Shown: piece after piece, positions 43,694-52,827 of the stretch
Layout of the letters: the number at the start of each line of letters is the position of its first letter
Numbering within the stretch: position 1 is the first letter of the stretch
From: Tsukamurella ocularis
GTDB taxonomy: Bacteria > Actinomycetota > Actinomycetes > Mycobacteriales > Mycobacteriaceae
Direction of reading: 5' to 3'
DNA: 64,000 nucleotides
Assembly (NCBI RefSeq): GCF_024807615.1
Contig: NZ_JANUCJ010000001.1
Location: 248,001 to 312,000 of the forward strand
Made by a program: the position numbers and the translations under genes
The notes under the pieces: generated by a model
Told to the model about the DNA's origin: nothing
The model's database searches: none
Seen by the model: only the letters and a program-made list of their open reading frames with translations

Positions 43694-45247
43694 GTGAGGA
43701 ACAAAACGCGCAGCGTCGCCGCCCAGTCCTTCTTGGCTCAGGTGGCGATCCTGCTGACGATCGCCGTGGGCGCGTCGTGGCTGGTCGTGACCCAGGCGCG
43801 GGACGACGGTGACCGCACCGCCCGCGCCCAGACTCGGGCCGCAGCGGTGGCGCTGGCGGCCTCCCCGTCGACGGTGGCGGCACTCGCCGCACCCGACGGG
43901 TCGGCGGTGATGCAGCCGGTGGCGCAGCGCATCGGCGCCCTGGGCGGGCTCGACTTCGTCGTGGTGATGCGGCCGGACCGCACGCGGCTGAGCCACGCCG
44001 ATCCGGAGCTCATCGGCGGCAAGTTCACGGGCACGATCGACCGCGCCCTCGCCGGGGAGACCTTCACCGAGACCTACGCCGGCAGCCTCGGCCCGTCGAT
44101 CCGCACCGTCACGCCAGTCCACGACGCCTCCGGCACGCTGGTGGGGCTGGTCTCCGCCGGGGTGACCCGGGCCCGGCTCGGCGACCAGGTGCGCGACGCG
44201 CTGCCCCGGATCCTCGCGGTCGTCGTCGGCGCGCTGCTCGTGCTGGTGGCCTTGTCCGCTGCCGCGCAGCGGCGGCTGCGCCGCCAGACCCTCGGGCTCT
44301 CCGCACACGACCTGCGGGGCCTGTACGAGCACCACGACGCGGTGCTGCACACCCTCTCCGAGGGCCTTCTCGTCTTCGACGCCGACGCCCCCGAAGGCCC
44401 GGCCCGGGTCGTCAACGACGAGGCCCGCCGACTGCTGGAGCTGCCGGACGGCGACGTCGCGCAGGCGGACCTACCGCCCTCGCTCCGCGGCGCGGCCGAC
44501 CTCGACGACGAGTTGCACGTGACCGGCAACCGCGTGCTCCTGGTGAACCGCCGCCCGGTCACCGGCCCGACGGGCCCGATCGGCACCGTCCTCACGGTCC
44601 GTGACCGCACCGAGTTGCAGACCGTCCTCGGCGAACTCGACACCGCACGGTCGCTCGCGGACGCCCTGAGCGCGCAGGCCCACGAGCACGCCAATCGGCT
44701 GCACTCAGTAGTGACGATGATCGAGCTCGGCGAGGACGAGGCCGCGGCGGATCTCGCCGTCGCAGAACGCTCCGCCTCTCAGGAACTCGTCGACCGGCTC
44801 GCAGGCGACCCCGCGCCGTCCGCGGTCGCGCTGCTCGTGGCGAAGACCTCCGCGGCGGCCGCGCTCGACGTCGAGCTCACCGTCGCTGAGGGCACCGACC
44901 TGGCTCGCGCGCCGCTCCCGGATGCGCAGTTGCTCACTCTGCTCGGCAACCTGGTCGACAACGCGGTCGACGCCGCGGGACCGGGCGGCTGGGTGGAGCT
45001 CTCGGCGTCGAGCCCGGGCACCGACTGGGAACTGCGAGTCACCGACAGCGGGCCGGGCATGTCCGCCGACGAGTTCACCCGTGCCCGGACGCGGGGCTAC
45101 TCGACGAAGGACCGCAGCGGCCGACTGTACGGTGGCGGGCTCGGCCTCGCCCTGGTCGATCAGGTGGTGCGGCAGACGGGTGGCACGATCGAGGCGGAAC
45201 GCGCGCCGTCGACGGTGACGGTGCGCCTGCCGGGAGGAGAGCGATGA
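43694..45247 (+). CDS. CitA/DcuS-family sensor histidine kinase
   Basis: A 517-aa membrane kinase. Helix 1 (FLAQVAILLTIAVGASWLVV) leads to a periplasmic PAS-like sensor (FVVVMRPDRTRLSHADPELIGGKF…SIRTVTPVHDASGTLVGLVSAGV), then helix 2, a cytosolic PAS, an H-box with HEHANRLHSVVTMIELG and an ATPase (NLVDNAVDAAG, DSGPGMS, YGGGLGLALV). The sensor type binds di- or tricarboxylates. GTG 43694 has no ribosome-binding site. Its stop overlaps the response regulator by 4 nt; dctA is the probable target. Confidence 0.9.
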   Translation: MRNKTRSVAAQSFLAQVAILLTIAVGASWLVVTQARDDGDRTARAQTRAAAVALAASPSTVAALAAPDGSAVMQPVAQRIGALGGLDFVVVMRPDRTRLSHADPELIGGKFTGTIDRALAGETFTETYAGSLGPSIRTVTPVHDASGTLVGLVSAGVTRARLGDQVRDALPRILAVVVGALLVLVALSAAAQRRLRRQTLGLSAHDLRGLYEHHDAVLHTLSEGLLVFDADAPEGPARVVNDEARRLLELPDGDVAQADLPPSLRGAADLDDELHVTGNRVLLVNRRPVTGPTGPIGTVLTVRDRTELQTVLGELDTARSLADALSAQAHEHANRLHSVVTMIELGEDEAAADLAVAERSASQELVDRLAGDPAPSAVALLVAKTSAAAALDVELTVAEGTDLARAPLPDAQLLTLLGNLVDNAVDAAGPGGWVELSASSPGTDWELRVTDSGPGMSADEFTRARTRGYSTKDRSGRLYGGGLGLALVDQVVRQTGGTIEAERAPSTVTVRLPGGER

Positions 45248-45930
45248 CGATCCGGGTGCTGGTGGTCGACGACGAGCCGCAGATCGCTCGCGCGCACGCC
45301 GAATACGTCCGGCGCATGGACGGTTTCGAGGTCGCCGGGGTCGCCGGTACGGCGGGCGCCGCCCTCCAGGAGGTCCGACGGTCTGCCGTCGCCGGCCCGC
45401 CCGTCGACCTGGTGCTCGCCGACGTGGGCCTGCCGGACCGCAGCGGCCTCGACCTCGCGGCCGACCTCGCCGGTGTGCGGCCGCGGCCGGACGTCATGGT
45501 GATCACCTCGGCCCGCGACATCGAGACGGTCCGCGGCGCCATGGCGAGCGGCGCGATCCTCTATCTCATCAAGCCCTTCACCTTCGCGGCCTTCGCGGAC
45601 CGGCTGCGCCGCTACCTCTCCTTCCGCGACGCACTCGGCGGCGGCGACGTGGGCCAGCGGGAGGTCGACGCCGCGTTCGCCGCGCTGCGCGAGGCTCCCG
45701 CGGAGACGACGGCGCCGAAGGGGCTGGCACCGTCGACCCTGGAGGCCGTGACCGGCGCGCTGCGCCACGCGGGCACGCCCCTCGGCGCCGCGGAAGTCGC
45801 GTCCCGGACGGGGATGTCGCGGGTGACGGCGTGGCGCTACCTCGAGCGCCTGGCGGACGACCGGCTGTGCGAGCGGGTCACGGAGTACGGCGGCCGCGGG
45901 CGGCCGGAGGTGCGCTACCGCTGGCTGTAA
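45244..45930 (+). CDS. CitB/DcuR-family response regulator
   Basis: A 228-aa two-domain regulator. The receiver has acidic pocket VVDDEPQ, phospho-Asp in LVLADVGLPDRSG, and the Lys in YLIKPFTFAAFADRL. The C-terminal helix-turn-helix is LGAAEVASRTGMSRVTAWRYLERL, as in DcuR/CitB/DctR. Translationally coupled to the kinase (ATGA). It probably activates dctA across the shared gap. It abuts the ABC substrate-binding gene with no spacing, the two being convergent. Confidence 0.92.
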   Translation: MTIRVLVVDDEPQIARAHAEYVRRMDGFEVAGVAGTAGAALQEVRRSAVAGPPVDLVLADVGLPDRSGLDLAADLAGVRPRPDVMVITSARDIETVRGAMASGAILYLIKPFTFAAFADRLRRYLSFRDALGGGDVGQREVDAAFAALREAPAETTAPKGLAPSTLEAVTGALRHAGTPLGAAEVASRTGMSRVTAWRYLERLADDRLCERVTEYGGRGRPEVRYRWL

Positions 45931-47472
45931 TCAGCGGACCGTGACGCCGTGCAGATCGACGTACTTGTAGAGGTTCCAGTCCAGACCCTTGACCCGCGCG
46001 GGCGAAACGTAGGTGGCGGGCGAGATCGCGAGGTCGATGACGAACTGCTGGTCCAGCAGGTAGTCCGTGTACTCGCGCAGCACCTCCGGGCGCCCCGGTC
46101 CCTCCTGTCCGAGTCGAGCGACCAGCGCGGTGTATTCGGGCGCGGCGAAGCCCGAGAGATTGCCCTTGGGCTTGAACGGCGCGGCGCCGCCCGCCAGGGT
46201 CAGGGGATCCGACTGGCCGAAACCGTGCGGCCCGACCCACAGTTCGTGCTTCCCCGACTTGAGGAACGGGGAGAACGCCGCCTGCTCACGGGGATCGAGT
46301 TCGACGGTGATCCCGACCTCCGCCAGGTCGTTCTGCACGATCGCGGCGATCGCCGGAGCGGCGGCCAGCCCGGTCGGGTAGCTCAGTGTGAGCCGCCGGG
46401 GACCGCCGGCCTCCGCGAGGAGCGCACGGGCGCGGTCGCGGTCCGTGCGGTAGTGCGACGCCGCGGTACCGTCGTACGCCGGGGAGCTCGCGGCCCACGG
46501 CGCCGAACTCGGCACGGCCGCGCCCGCGAAGACCTCCGCCGCGATCCGGTCCCGGTCGACGGCGTACGAGATCGCCTGCCGCACCCGCTTGTCCGCCAAG
46601 CCCTGCGCCGCCACGTTGGCGCCCACGTAGTACGCGGCGTCGTGGACGTCGCCCGTCGTGATCCGGTACAGCGACTGGTCCCGGAACTGTCGCAGCGCGC
46701 GCGGCGCGGCGTCGAGAACGAGATCGGACTGTCCCGCCCGGATCGACGTGAGGAGCGCACCGGCATCGCGAACCACGCGCAGCGTCACGCCGTCGAGGCG
46801 AGCAGGCCCTCGCCAGTACCCGTCGAAGCGACGGAAATCAGCGCTCGCCGCAACCTCGCGGCCGTCGAACCGGAATGGTCCGGTACCCACGAAGCTCGTC
46901 CCCGCCCGTAGCTCCGCGGCCGATTCGGAATCGACGAGCAGCATGAACTCCAGCAGGTCGAAGACGTTCGGCACAGGGGCGGCGAACCGCAGGACGGCGG
47001 TGCGCGGATCCGGGGTGTCCACCGCCGTCACCGCCTTCGCCGCCGCCTGCAGTTGGGAGCCCGCAGCGTCGGATGCGTAGACCGACACGGCGTACGCGAC
47101 GTCCTTCGACGTGAGAGGGCGACCGGTGTGGAACCGGACGTCGTCCCGCAGATGCAGGGTCAGACTCCGACCGTCGGGTGCGACGTCCCACGACCGGGCC
47201 ACCGCGGGCCGCGGGGTACGCGTGCTCCGGTCGTACCGGATCAGGGTGTCCCACACCAGGAGGCCGATCGCCATCGTCGTGACCGATTGACTGTAGATCG
47301 ACTTCGGGTCGATGTCGGCCAACGAGCCGAGCACCAGTGTGCCGCCGGCGCCGCCGGGCGCGGCGTTCGCGTCCCGCGCCTGTCGGACGGCGGACGTGCA
47401 CCCCGACAGCGCGCCCGCCGCGCCGATACCCAACGCCCCCAGCAGAACCGATCGCCGCGTGACGCCGTTCAT
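45931..47472 (-). CDS. ABC transporter substrate-binding lipoprotein (SBP_bac_5)
   Basis: A 513-aa peptide/nickel-type binding protein. The N-terminus has twin arginines (VTRRSVLLGALG) and a lipobox LSGC, so Cys25 should be lipidated after export, perhaps by Tat. WDVAPDGRSLTLHLRDDVRFHTGRPLTSKDVAYAV is the family signature. As the last gene of the dpp-like operon it overlaps the ATPase gene by 4 nt. Substrate could be oligopeptide, nickel chelate or other; no distinguishing motif is evident. Confidence 0.9.
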   Translation of the reverse strand: MNGVTRRSVLLGALGIGAAGALSGCTSAVRQARDANAAPGGAGGTLVLGSLADIDPKSIYSQSVTTMAIGLLVWDTLIRYDRSTRTPRPAVARSWDVAPDGRSLTLHLRDDVRFHTGRPLTSKDVAYAVSVYASDAAGSQLQAAAKAVTAVDTPDPRTAVLRFAAPVPNVFDLLEFMLLVDSESAAELRAGTSFVGTGPFRFDGREVAASADFRRFDGYWRGPARLDGVTLRVVRDAGALLTSIRAGQSDLVLDAAPRALRQFRDQSLYRITTGDVHDAAYYVGANVAAQGLADKRVRQAISYAVDRDRIAAEVFAGAAVPSSAPWAASSPAYDGTAASHYRTDRDRARALLAEAGGPRRLTLSYPTGLAAAPAIAAIVQNDLAEVGITVELDPREQAAFSPFLKSGKHELWVGPHGFGQSDPLTLAGGAAPFKPKGNLSGFAAPEYTALVARLGQEGPGRPEVLREYTDYLLDQQFVIDLAISPATYVSPARVKGLDWNLYKYVDLHGVTVR

Positions 47473-49022
47473 CGCCGCTCCTCCCGCCGCGCCCGTTGGA
47501 CCTCCGGGTCAGGCACCGGCACCGCGGCCACGAGCTCCTGCGCGTACTCCGATCGAGGCGCCGCCAGCAGGGACCTCGCCGGTCCCTCCTCGACGACGCG
47601 GCCGTGCCGCAGCACCACCGCCCGATCCGCGACCTCGCCCACCACAGCGAGATCGTGGGTGATGAACACCGCCGCGAAACCGAACTCCGCGTGCAATTCC
47701 CGGAACAGGTCCAGGACGCCCGCCTGCACGGACACGTCCAGTGCACTGGTCGGCTCGTCCGCCACGACGAGCTCGGGCGAGCCCGCCAGGGCGCGCGCGA
47801 GGGCCACGCGCTGCCGCTGCCCTCCGCTCAGTTCGGCGGGCCGCCGACGCAGCACGTCCGCCGGGAGCCGGACGGCGTCGATCAGTTCGGCGGCGCGTTC
47901 CCGCAGGATCCGGTTGTCGCGCTGACCGGCGATGTGCAGTGGCTCCACCACGATCCGGCCGACGTCCCAGCGCGGGTCGAGCGCAGCGTACGGGTCCTGG
48001 TGGACGAGTCCGAGTGTCGTCGCGCGCACGTCGACGAGGCCCGCATCGGCCTCCTGAAGGCCGACGAGGACACGCCCCAGCGTCGTCTTCCCCGAGCCCG
48101 ATTCGCCGACGAGGCCCACCACCTCACCGCGGCCCACCGTGAGATCGACGCCGTCGAGGGCGGCCGCACCGTCGAACACCACACGAAGTCCCTCGACGCG
48201 CGCGACCGGTTCCAGCGTCGGGGTGTCCCGCGCCGGCCCGGCCCCTGTGGGGAGACGAGGAACGGCGGCGAGCAACTCTCTGGTGTACACGGCCCGTGGG
48301 TGCGCGAAGATCTCGTCGACCGGCGCGGTCTCGACAGTCTCGCCGGCGCGGACGACGGTGACAGTGTCGGCGAGGTCGGCGACGACTCCCAGGTTGTGCG
48401 AGATCAGCAGGACCGCAAGGCCCTTCCGGTCGCGTAGGTCGCGGAGCAGCGCGAGGATCTGCGCCTGCACGGTGACGTCGAGCGCGGTCGTCGGCTCGTC
48501 GGCGATGAGGAGCGCGGGCTCGGCGGCGAGGGCGAGCGCGATGACCACGCGCTGCTTCTGCCCGCCGGAGAGCTGGTGGGGGTACCAGTCCGCACGGACT
48601 TCGGGTTCGGGAATCCCGACGTCGGCCAGGAGTTCGATCGCCCGGCGCCGACCGTCGGCGCGCCCCACCCGCCGGTGGGCGCGCAGGACCTGGAGAATCT
48701 GCCGCCAGATCCGCTGCGACGGATTGAGCGCCGACTGCGGTTCCTGGAAGACCAGGGCTGCGCGCGTCCCACGCAGCGGTCGCAGTGCGCGCTCGCTCCG
48801 CCCGATCACCTGCTCCCCACCGAGGTCGATGCCGCCCCCGGCGGAGAGCCCCGCGGGCAGGAGGCCGAGGATCGCGAGGCCGGTGAGTGTCTTCCCCGAG
48901 CCGGATTCGCCGACGAGGGCCGTGACGGAGCCCGCGGCGACGGTCAGGTCGAGGCCGTCGACGAGGACCCGACCGTCGGGTCCGGTGATGGTCAGGCCGG
49001 TGATGGTCAGCGGCGCGGTCAT
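47469..49022 (-). CDS. Fused dual-ATPase of a peptide/nickel ABC importer
   Basis: A 517-aa protein with two complete nucleotide-binding domains in one chain (DppD–DppF-like). Half 1 has Walker A GESGSGKTL and LSGGQKQRVVIA; half 2, from about residue 265, has GESGSGKTT and LSGGQRQRVALA. In many bacteria the halves are separate genes. It energises import through the two permeases encoded just upstream. Overlaps both neighbours by 4 nt, so the four genes are strictly coupled. Confidence 0.92.
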   Translation of the reverse strand: MTAPLTITGLTITGPDGRVLVDGLDLTVAAGSVTALVGESGSGKTLTGLAILGLLPAGLSAGGGIDLGGEQVIGRSERALRPLRGTRAALVFQEPQSALNPSQRIWRQILQVLRAHRRVGRADGRRRAIELLADVGIPEPEVRADWYPHQLSGGQKQRVVIALALAAEPALLIADEPTTALDVTVQAQILALLRDLRDRKGLAVLLISHNLGVVADLADTVTVVRAGETVETAPVDEIFAHPRAVYTRELLAAVPRLPTGAGPARDTPTLEPVARVEGLRVVFDGAAALDGVDLTVGRGEVVGLVGESGSGKTTLGRVLVGLQEADAGLVDVRATTLGLVHQDPYAALDPRWDVGRIVVEPLHIAGQRDNRILRERAAELIDAVRLPADVLRRRPAELSGGQRQRVALARALAGSPELVVADEPTSALDVSVQAGVLDLFRELHAEFGFAAVFITHDLAVVGEVADRAVVLRHGRVVEEGPARSLLAAPRSEYAQELVAAVPVPDPEVQRARREERR

Positions 49023-49810
49023 CGGCGGGCCCCCGCGAATCCTCGGGCGATGAGCAACAGAGCGAGCGACAGGGCGACGATCGCGACCAGCGGCCCCCAG
49101 GCATACGCGGCGTTGGCGTCCCAGTTGTTCACCGCTCCCGCCAGCACCGAGCCCAGGGACGGCGTCGGCGGGCGCACTCCGACCCCCACGAAGCTCAGCC
49201 CGGACTCGACGAAGACGCCGAGGGAGAGGGCGAGCGCCACCTGGACGGCGAGCGGCTCGAGCGCGTTGGGCAGAACGTGTTTGGCGAGGACGGTGCCCGG
49301 CGACGCGCCGGCGACCTGGGCCGCCTCGACGTAGGCGGTTCCCCGCAGACGCAGGATCTCGGCCCGGGTCAGCCGGAGGAAGACGGGGGCCTCGGCGACG
49401 GCGATCGCGAGCACGACGGTCACGATGCCCGGGCCCCGCAGCGCCGTGAGCAGGATCGCGAGGATCAGCGCGGGGAAGGCCAGGACGACATCGGAGGCGC
49501 GGGCGAGGACGGTGTCGACCGCCCGATGGGCGGTGCTCGCGACGCCCAGCCCGACGCCGATCAGCGCGGCGATCGGAACCGCGCTGAAGATCACGAGCAG
49601 ACTGGTCCGGATCCCGTACAGCACGCGACTGAGGACGTCCCGGTTCAGGTCGTCGGTGCCCAGCGGGTGGCCGGCTCCGGGCGGCAGCAGGTTCGCTCCG
49701 GGGATCTGCCGGAGGGGGTCCTCGGGCGCCAGCAGCGGTGCGGCGACGCCGAGAACCACGAGGAGAAGCAGCAGTACGGCCCCGGCGAGCAGTGTGCGCG
49801 AGCGCGTCAT
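49019..49810 (-). CDS. ABC transporter permease, DppC type
   Basis: A 263-aa inner-membrane permease. PLGTDDLNRDVLSRVLYGIRTSL is the N-terminal DppC/OppC signature, and EAAQVAGASPGTVLAKHVLPNALEPL is the EAA loop contacting the ATPase. Five to six transmembrane helices. ATG at 49810 overlaps the DppB-like stop by 4 nt; an in-frame reading beyond that crosses the other permease gene. Second gene of the operon. Confidence 0.92.
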   Translation of the reverse strand: MTRSRTLLAGAVLLLLLVVLGVAAPLLAPEDPLRQIPGANLLPPGAGHPLGTDDLNRDVLSRVLYGIRTSLLVIFSAVPIAALIGVGLGVASTAHRAVDTVLARASDVVLAFPALILAILLTALRGPGIVTVVLAIAVAEAPVFLRLTRAEILRLRGTAYVEAAQVAGASPGTVLAKHVLPNALEPLAVQVALALSLGVFVESGLSFVGVGVRPPTPSLGSVLAGAVNNWDANAAYAWGPLVAIVALSLALLLIARGFAGARR

Positions 49811-50775
49811 GCCGGCCTCCGGGTGGGGTCGAGGAGGCGGTACGCGGCGTCGGTGAGCAGCGCGATGACGATGAAGACGGTGACTGCGAGCAGGAGGACC
49901 GCCTGCACCACCGGATAGTCGCGTGCCGCGATGCCCTGCCCGAGGAGCTGCCCCAGACCGGGCCACGCGAAGATCGCCTCGACCAGCACCGCCGAACCGA
50001 GCAGCTGGCCTGCCTGGATGCCGAACACCGTGACGACCGACGGCAGGGCGTTGCGCGCGGCGCCCCGCACCAGGATCCGTACCGCCGGGACGCCTGCGGC
50101 GCGCGCGGTCAGGACGTAGGGCCGCGCCCACTCCGTGCGGAGCGCCTCGGAGAAGAACCTGGTGAGGGTCGAAGCCACCGGGATCGCGAGGCAGACGGCG
50201 GGCAGCAGCAGGTACTGGAGCGTGATCCCCACGTCGTCGGTGTAGCCGCGCGGCGGGGTGCCGCCCGCCGGCAGCACCGGCCACGCGACGGCGAAGAACT
50301 CGACGAGTAGGACGCCGGTCACGAAGGGCGGTACCGCGATCCCGATCACCTCGAACCCGGCGATCGCCGAACGCACCCACGTCGTGCGGGAGGCGACGGC
50401 GATGAACGACAGCGCCGCGGCGGCCACGACCGCGATCGCCAGGGCCGTGAGCCCCAGGGCAGCGGTATTGCGCAGGCCGTCGGCGAGGAGCGCGTCGATC
50501 CTGCCCCCGATGACGTAGGACCGACCGAGGTCACCCGTGAGCGCCCCGCCGAGCCACTGCAGGTACTGCACGACCAGCGGCCGGTCGAGACCCAGCTCGT
50601 GCCGGAGCGCCTCCAGCGTCGCGGGCGACGCGTCCGCACCGGCGAGTGCCACCGCGGGATCCCCCGGAACGGCGTGCAGCACCGAGAAGATGACGATGGA
50701 CGCCAACAGCAGGGTCAGTACCGCGATACCGACACGCCGCACCACCGCCACCCATCCCACCGCACCAGTGAACAC
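49807..50775 (-). CDS. ABC transporter permease, DppB type
   Basis: A 322-aa permease heading the operon. HAVPGDPAVALAGADASPATLEALRHELGLDRPLVVQYLQWL is the DppB/OppB N-terminal signature, and TARAAGVPAVRILVRGAARNALPSV is the EAA loop. The assigned GTG gives a 10–12 residue leader before the first helix; an internal GTG (VVRRVGIAVL) is a reasonable alternative. The 58-bp gap upstream to the acyl reductase gene shows no clear promoter box. Confidence 0.88.
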   Translation of the reverse strand: MFTGAVGWVAVVRRVGIAVLTLLLASIVIFSVLHAVPGDPAVALAGADASPATLEALRHELGLDRPLVVQYLQWLGGALTGDLGRSYVIGGRIDALLADGLRNTAALGLTALAIAVVAAAALSFIAVASRTTWVRSAIAGFEVIGIAVPPFVTGVLLVEFFAVAWPVLPAGGTPPRGYTDDVGITLQYLLLPAVCLAIPVASTLTRFFSEALRTEWARPYVLTARAAGVPAVRILVRGAARNALPSVVTVFGIQAGQLLGSAVLVEAIFAWPGLGQLLGQGIAARDYPVVQAVLLLAVTVFIVIALLTDAAYRLLDPTRRPA

Positions 50776-50833
50776 CGGAGCCGGGTCGCGCGCGAGCGTT
50801 CGAGTCGAGCTGAGCGCAACGCCCGCTCCGCGC

Positions 50834-52711
50834 CTACGCCGACGCGCCCTTCGCTGCGGCCGAGTCGCGGGTCGTGAGGTAGTCCTGGTGGAGCATCCGC
50901 CGGGTTATCCGCGGAGTGAAGGTGCGGCCGAGCGCGCCGACGACGCCGAGCGGCGTGTTCACCCGGGTGGGCCGGTCGCGCATGGCGCGGATGATGATCC
51001 GGGCCGCCTTCTCCGGGCTGATCACGTGCGCATCGTCGTAGGCCTCGGTCGGGGCGATCATCTCGGTCCGGACCAGCGGCATGTGGACGTTGGTGAACGT
51101 GACGTGATCCGAGAGGGTCTCGGTGGCGGCGATGTCGGTGAACGCGTCGAGGGCCGCCTTGCTCGCGACGTACGCCGAGAACCGCGGCCCCCGCGCGAGG
51201 ACGCCGATGCTGGAGATGTTCACGACGTGGCCGAAGCCCCGCTCCCGCATGTGCGGGAGCAGCGCGAGGATCATCCGCACGGCGCCGAAGTAGTTCACGT
51301 CCATGGTGCGCTCGAAGTCGTGCATCCGGCCGGTGGAGGCCTTGACGGACCGCCGGATCGACCGGCCCGCGTTGTTGATCAAGTAGTCGACGTGGCCGTG
51401 GTCCGCGAGGACCCGCGCCACGGTCTCGTCGACGACGTCACCGTCGGTCACGTCGCACACGTAGGCGGACGCCTCGCCGCCGCTCGCCCGGACCTGCTCC
51501 GCCGTGGCCTCGAGTTCGGCAGCGTTGCGCGCCAACAGGATCACGCGCGCGCCCCGCTCGCCGAGCTCGATCGCCGTCTGCCGGCCGATGCCCGACGAGG
51601 CGCCGGTGATGACCACATGGCGCCCGGCGATCGGATCGCGGCGGCGGAGCCGCGCGGGGTCGAGCTGTTCGCGCCAGTACTGGAAGAGCCGGGGCCCGTA
51701 GTCCTTCAGCGGCGGGACCTCGATCCCGGTGCCCTGCAGCGCCCGCTGCGTGGGCTGCGAGGTGTACGTCGCCGTGAAGCCGAGGTTCTCAAAGGCCTTC
51801 GGCGGAATGCCGGCCTGCTTGAGGGCAGTGTTGCGCAGGACGCCCACCTTGCCCGCACCGCTGGCGCGCAGGGCGGGGTCCACCACACGCCGCGGCACCC
51901 TGCCCACCGCACGGGGCGCGCCCGCGGGGCGCGCGATGGCCCGGTAGAGCTCCAGCACGCTCTGCGGTTCGGGGTTCACGAGGTGGTACGTCCGACCCGT
52001 TCCGTCCGGCCGGAGCAGGAGCTCGACCAGCGCCGCGGCGACGTAGTCGACCGGAACGACGTTCGTATCACCGGTGTCCGGCAACACCATCGGGAGCATC
52101 GACGGTACGCGCCGCAGGGCGTCGAAAGCCGGGAAGAAGTAGTACGGCCCGTCGATCTTGTCCATCTCGCCGGTGCGCGAGTCACCGACCACGATGGCGG
52201 GCCGGTAGACGCGCCAGCGCAGGCCCTCGGCCTCGCGCACCAGCTTCTCCGACTCGAACTTGGTTCGGTGATACGGCGAGGGGAATCCCTGGCCGAGGTC
52301 GAAGTCGTTCTCGCCGAAACTCCCCCGGTAGTCCCCCGCGACGGCGACGGAGGAGACGTGGTGCAGCTCGGCGCCGACCCGCCGCGCCAGGTCGACGACC
52401 GCGCTCGTTCCGGCGACGTTGACGCGGTCGTTCGCCTCCGCGCTCGCGCCCATGTCGTAGACGGCGCCCAGATGCAGGACGGCGTCGACATCCCCGGGCT
52501 CCGCGGCCAGGCCCAGACCGGGAGCGGCGAGGTCGCCGAGCAGCGGGCGGACGCGATCCTCGCTCCAGCGGGCGCGCCATTCATCCAGCTTCGACACGGA
52601 GGACGGGCGCACGAGCAGGTGCACCACCGCCTCGGGTTCGCGCTCCAGCAGCAGGGGGACGATCCGGCGGCCCAGGAATCCGGTGGCGCCCGTGATCAGA
52701 TAGGTACTCAT
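50834..52711 (-). CDS. Two-domain SDR fusion, fatty acyl reductase (AcrA1/FcrA)-like
   Basis: A 625-aa fusion of two Rossmann enzymes. Residues 1–355 are an extended SDR of the fatty-acyl-CoA reductase type (YLITGATGFLGRRIVPLLL, YHRTKFESEKLVRE). Residues about 365–625 are a classical SDR (VVITGASSGIGRQTAIELG, NNAG, YVASKAALDAF). The order matches mycobacterial AcrA1/FcrA-like proteins, which reduce acyl-CoA to aldehyde or alcohol for wax or lipid use. Two TetR-like dyads flank its –10 box (52741–52776). Acyl chain preference is unknown. Confidence 0.82.
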   Translation of the reverse strand: MSTYLITGATGFLGRRIVPLLLEREPEAVVHLLVRPSSVSKLDEWRARWSEDRVRPLLGDLAAPGLGLAAEPGDVDAVLHLGAVYDMGASAEANDRVNVAGTSAVVDLARRVGAELHHVSSVAVAGDYRGSFGENDFDLGQGFPSPYHRTKFESEKLVREAEGLRWRVYRPAIVVGDSRTGEMDKIDGPYYFFPAFDALRRVPSMLPMVLPDTGDTNVVPVDYVAAALVELLLRPDGTGRTYHLVNPEPQSVLELYRAIARPAGAPRAVGRVPRRVVDPALRASGAGKVGVLRNTALKQAGIPPKAFENLGFTATYTSQPTQRALQGTGIEVPPLKDYGPRLFQYWREQLDPARLRRRDPIAGRHVVITGASSGIGRQTAIELGERGARVILLARNAAELEATAEQVRASGGEASAYVCDVTDGDVVDETVARVLADHGHVDYLINNAGRSIRRSVKASTGRMHDFERTMDVNYFGAVRMILALLPHMRERGFGHVVNISSIGVLARGPRFSAYVASKAALDAFTDIAATETLSDHVTFTNVHMPLVRTEMIAPTEAYDDAHVISPEKAARIIIRAMRDRPTRVNTPLGVVGALGRTFTPRITRRMLHQDYLTTRDSAAAKGASA

Positions 52712-52740
52712 GTGTGCGACTCCTCGGGGAGGCTCTCAGC

Positions 52741-52776
52741 AACTGACTGTGAAGTAACCTTACTCAATAGTCAGTT
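52741..52776. promoter_or_regulatory. Tandem TetR-type operators around acyl reductase promoter
   Basis: Two 14-bp dyads, TGACT-gtga-AGTAA (52744–52757) and TTACT-caat-AGTCA (52760–52773), are mirror images about a 2-bp centre, flanked by AAC and GTT to give perfect outer arms AACTGACT/AGTCAGTT. A –10-like TAAGGT (minus strand, 52762 to 52757) lies at the centre. The reductase ATG is 30 bp away. The cognate regulator is not in the adjacent genes. Confidence 0.7.
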
Positions 52777-52827
52777 CTTGGCAACAGGTGTGACGTACTT
52801 GTCGGACCTCGGCGCGATACTGCCGCT

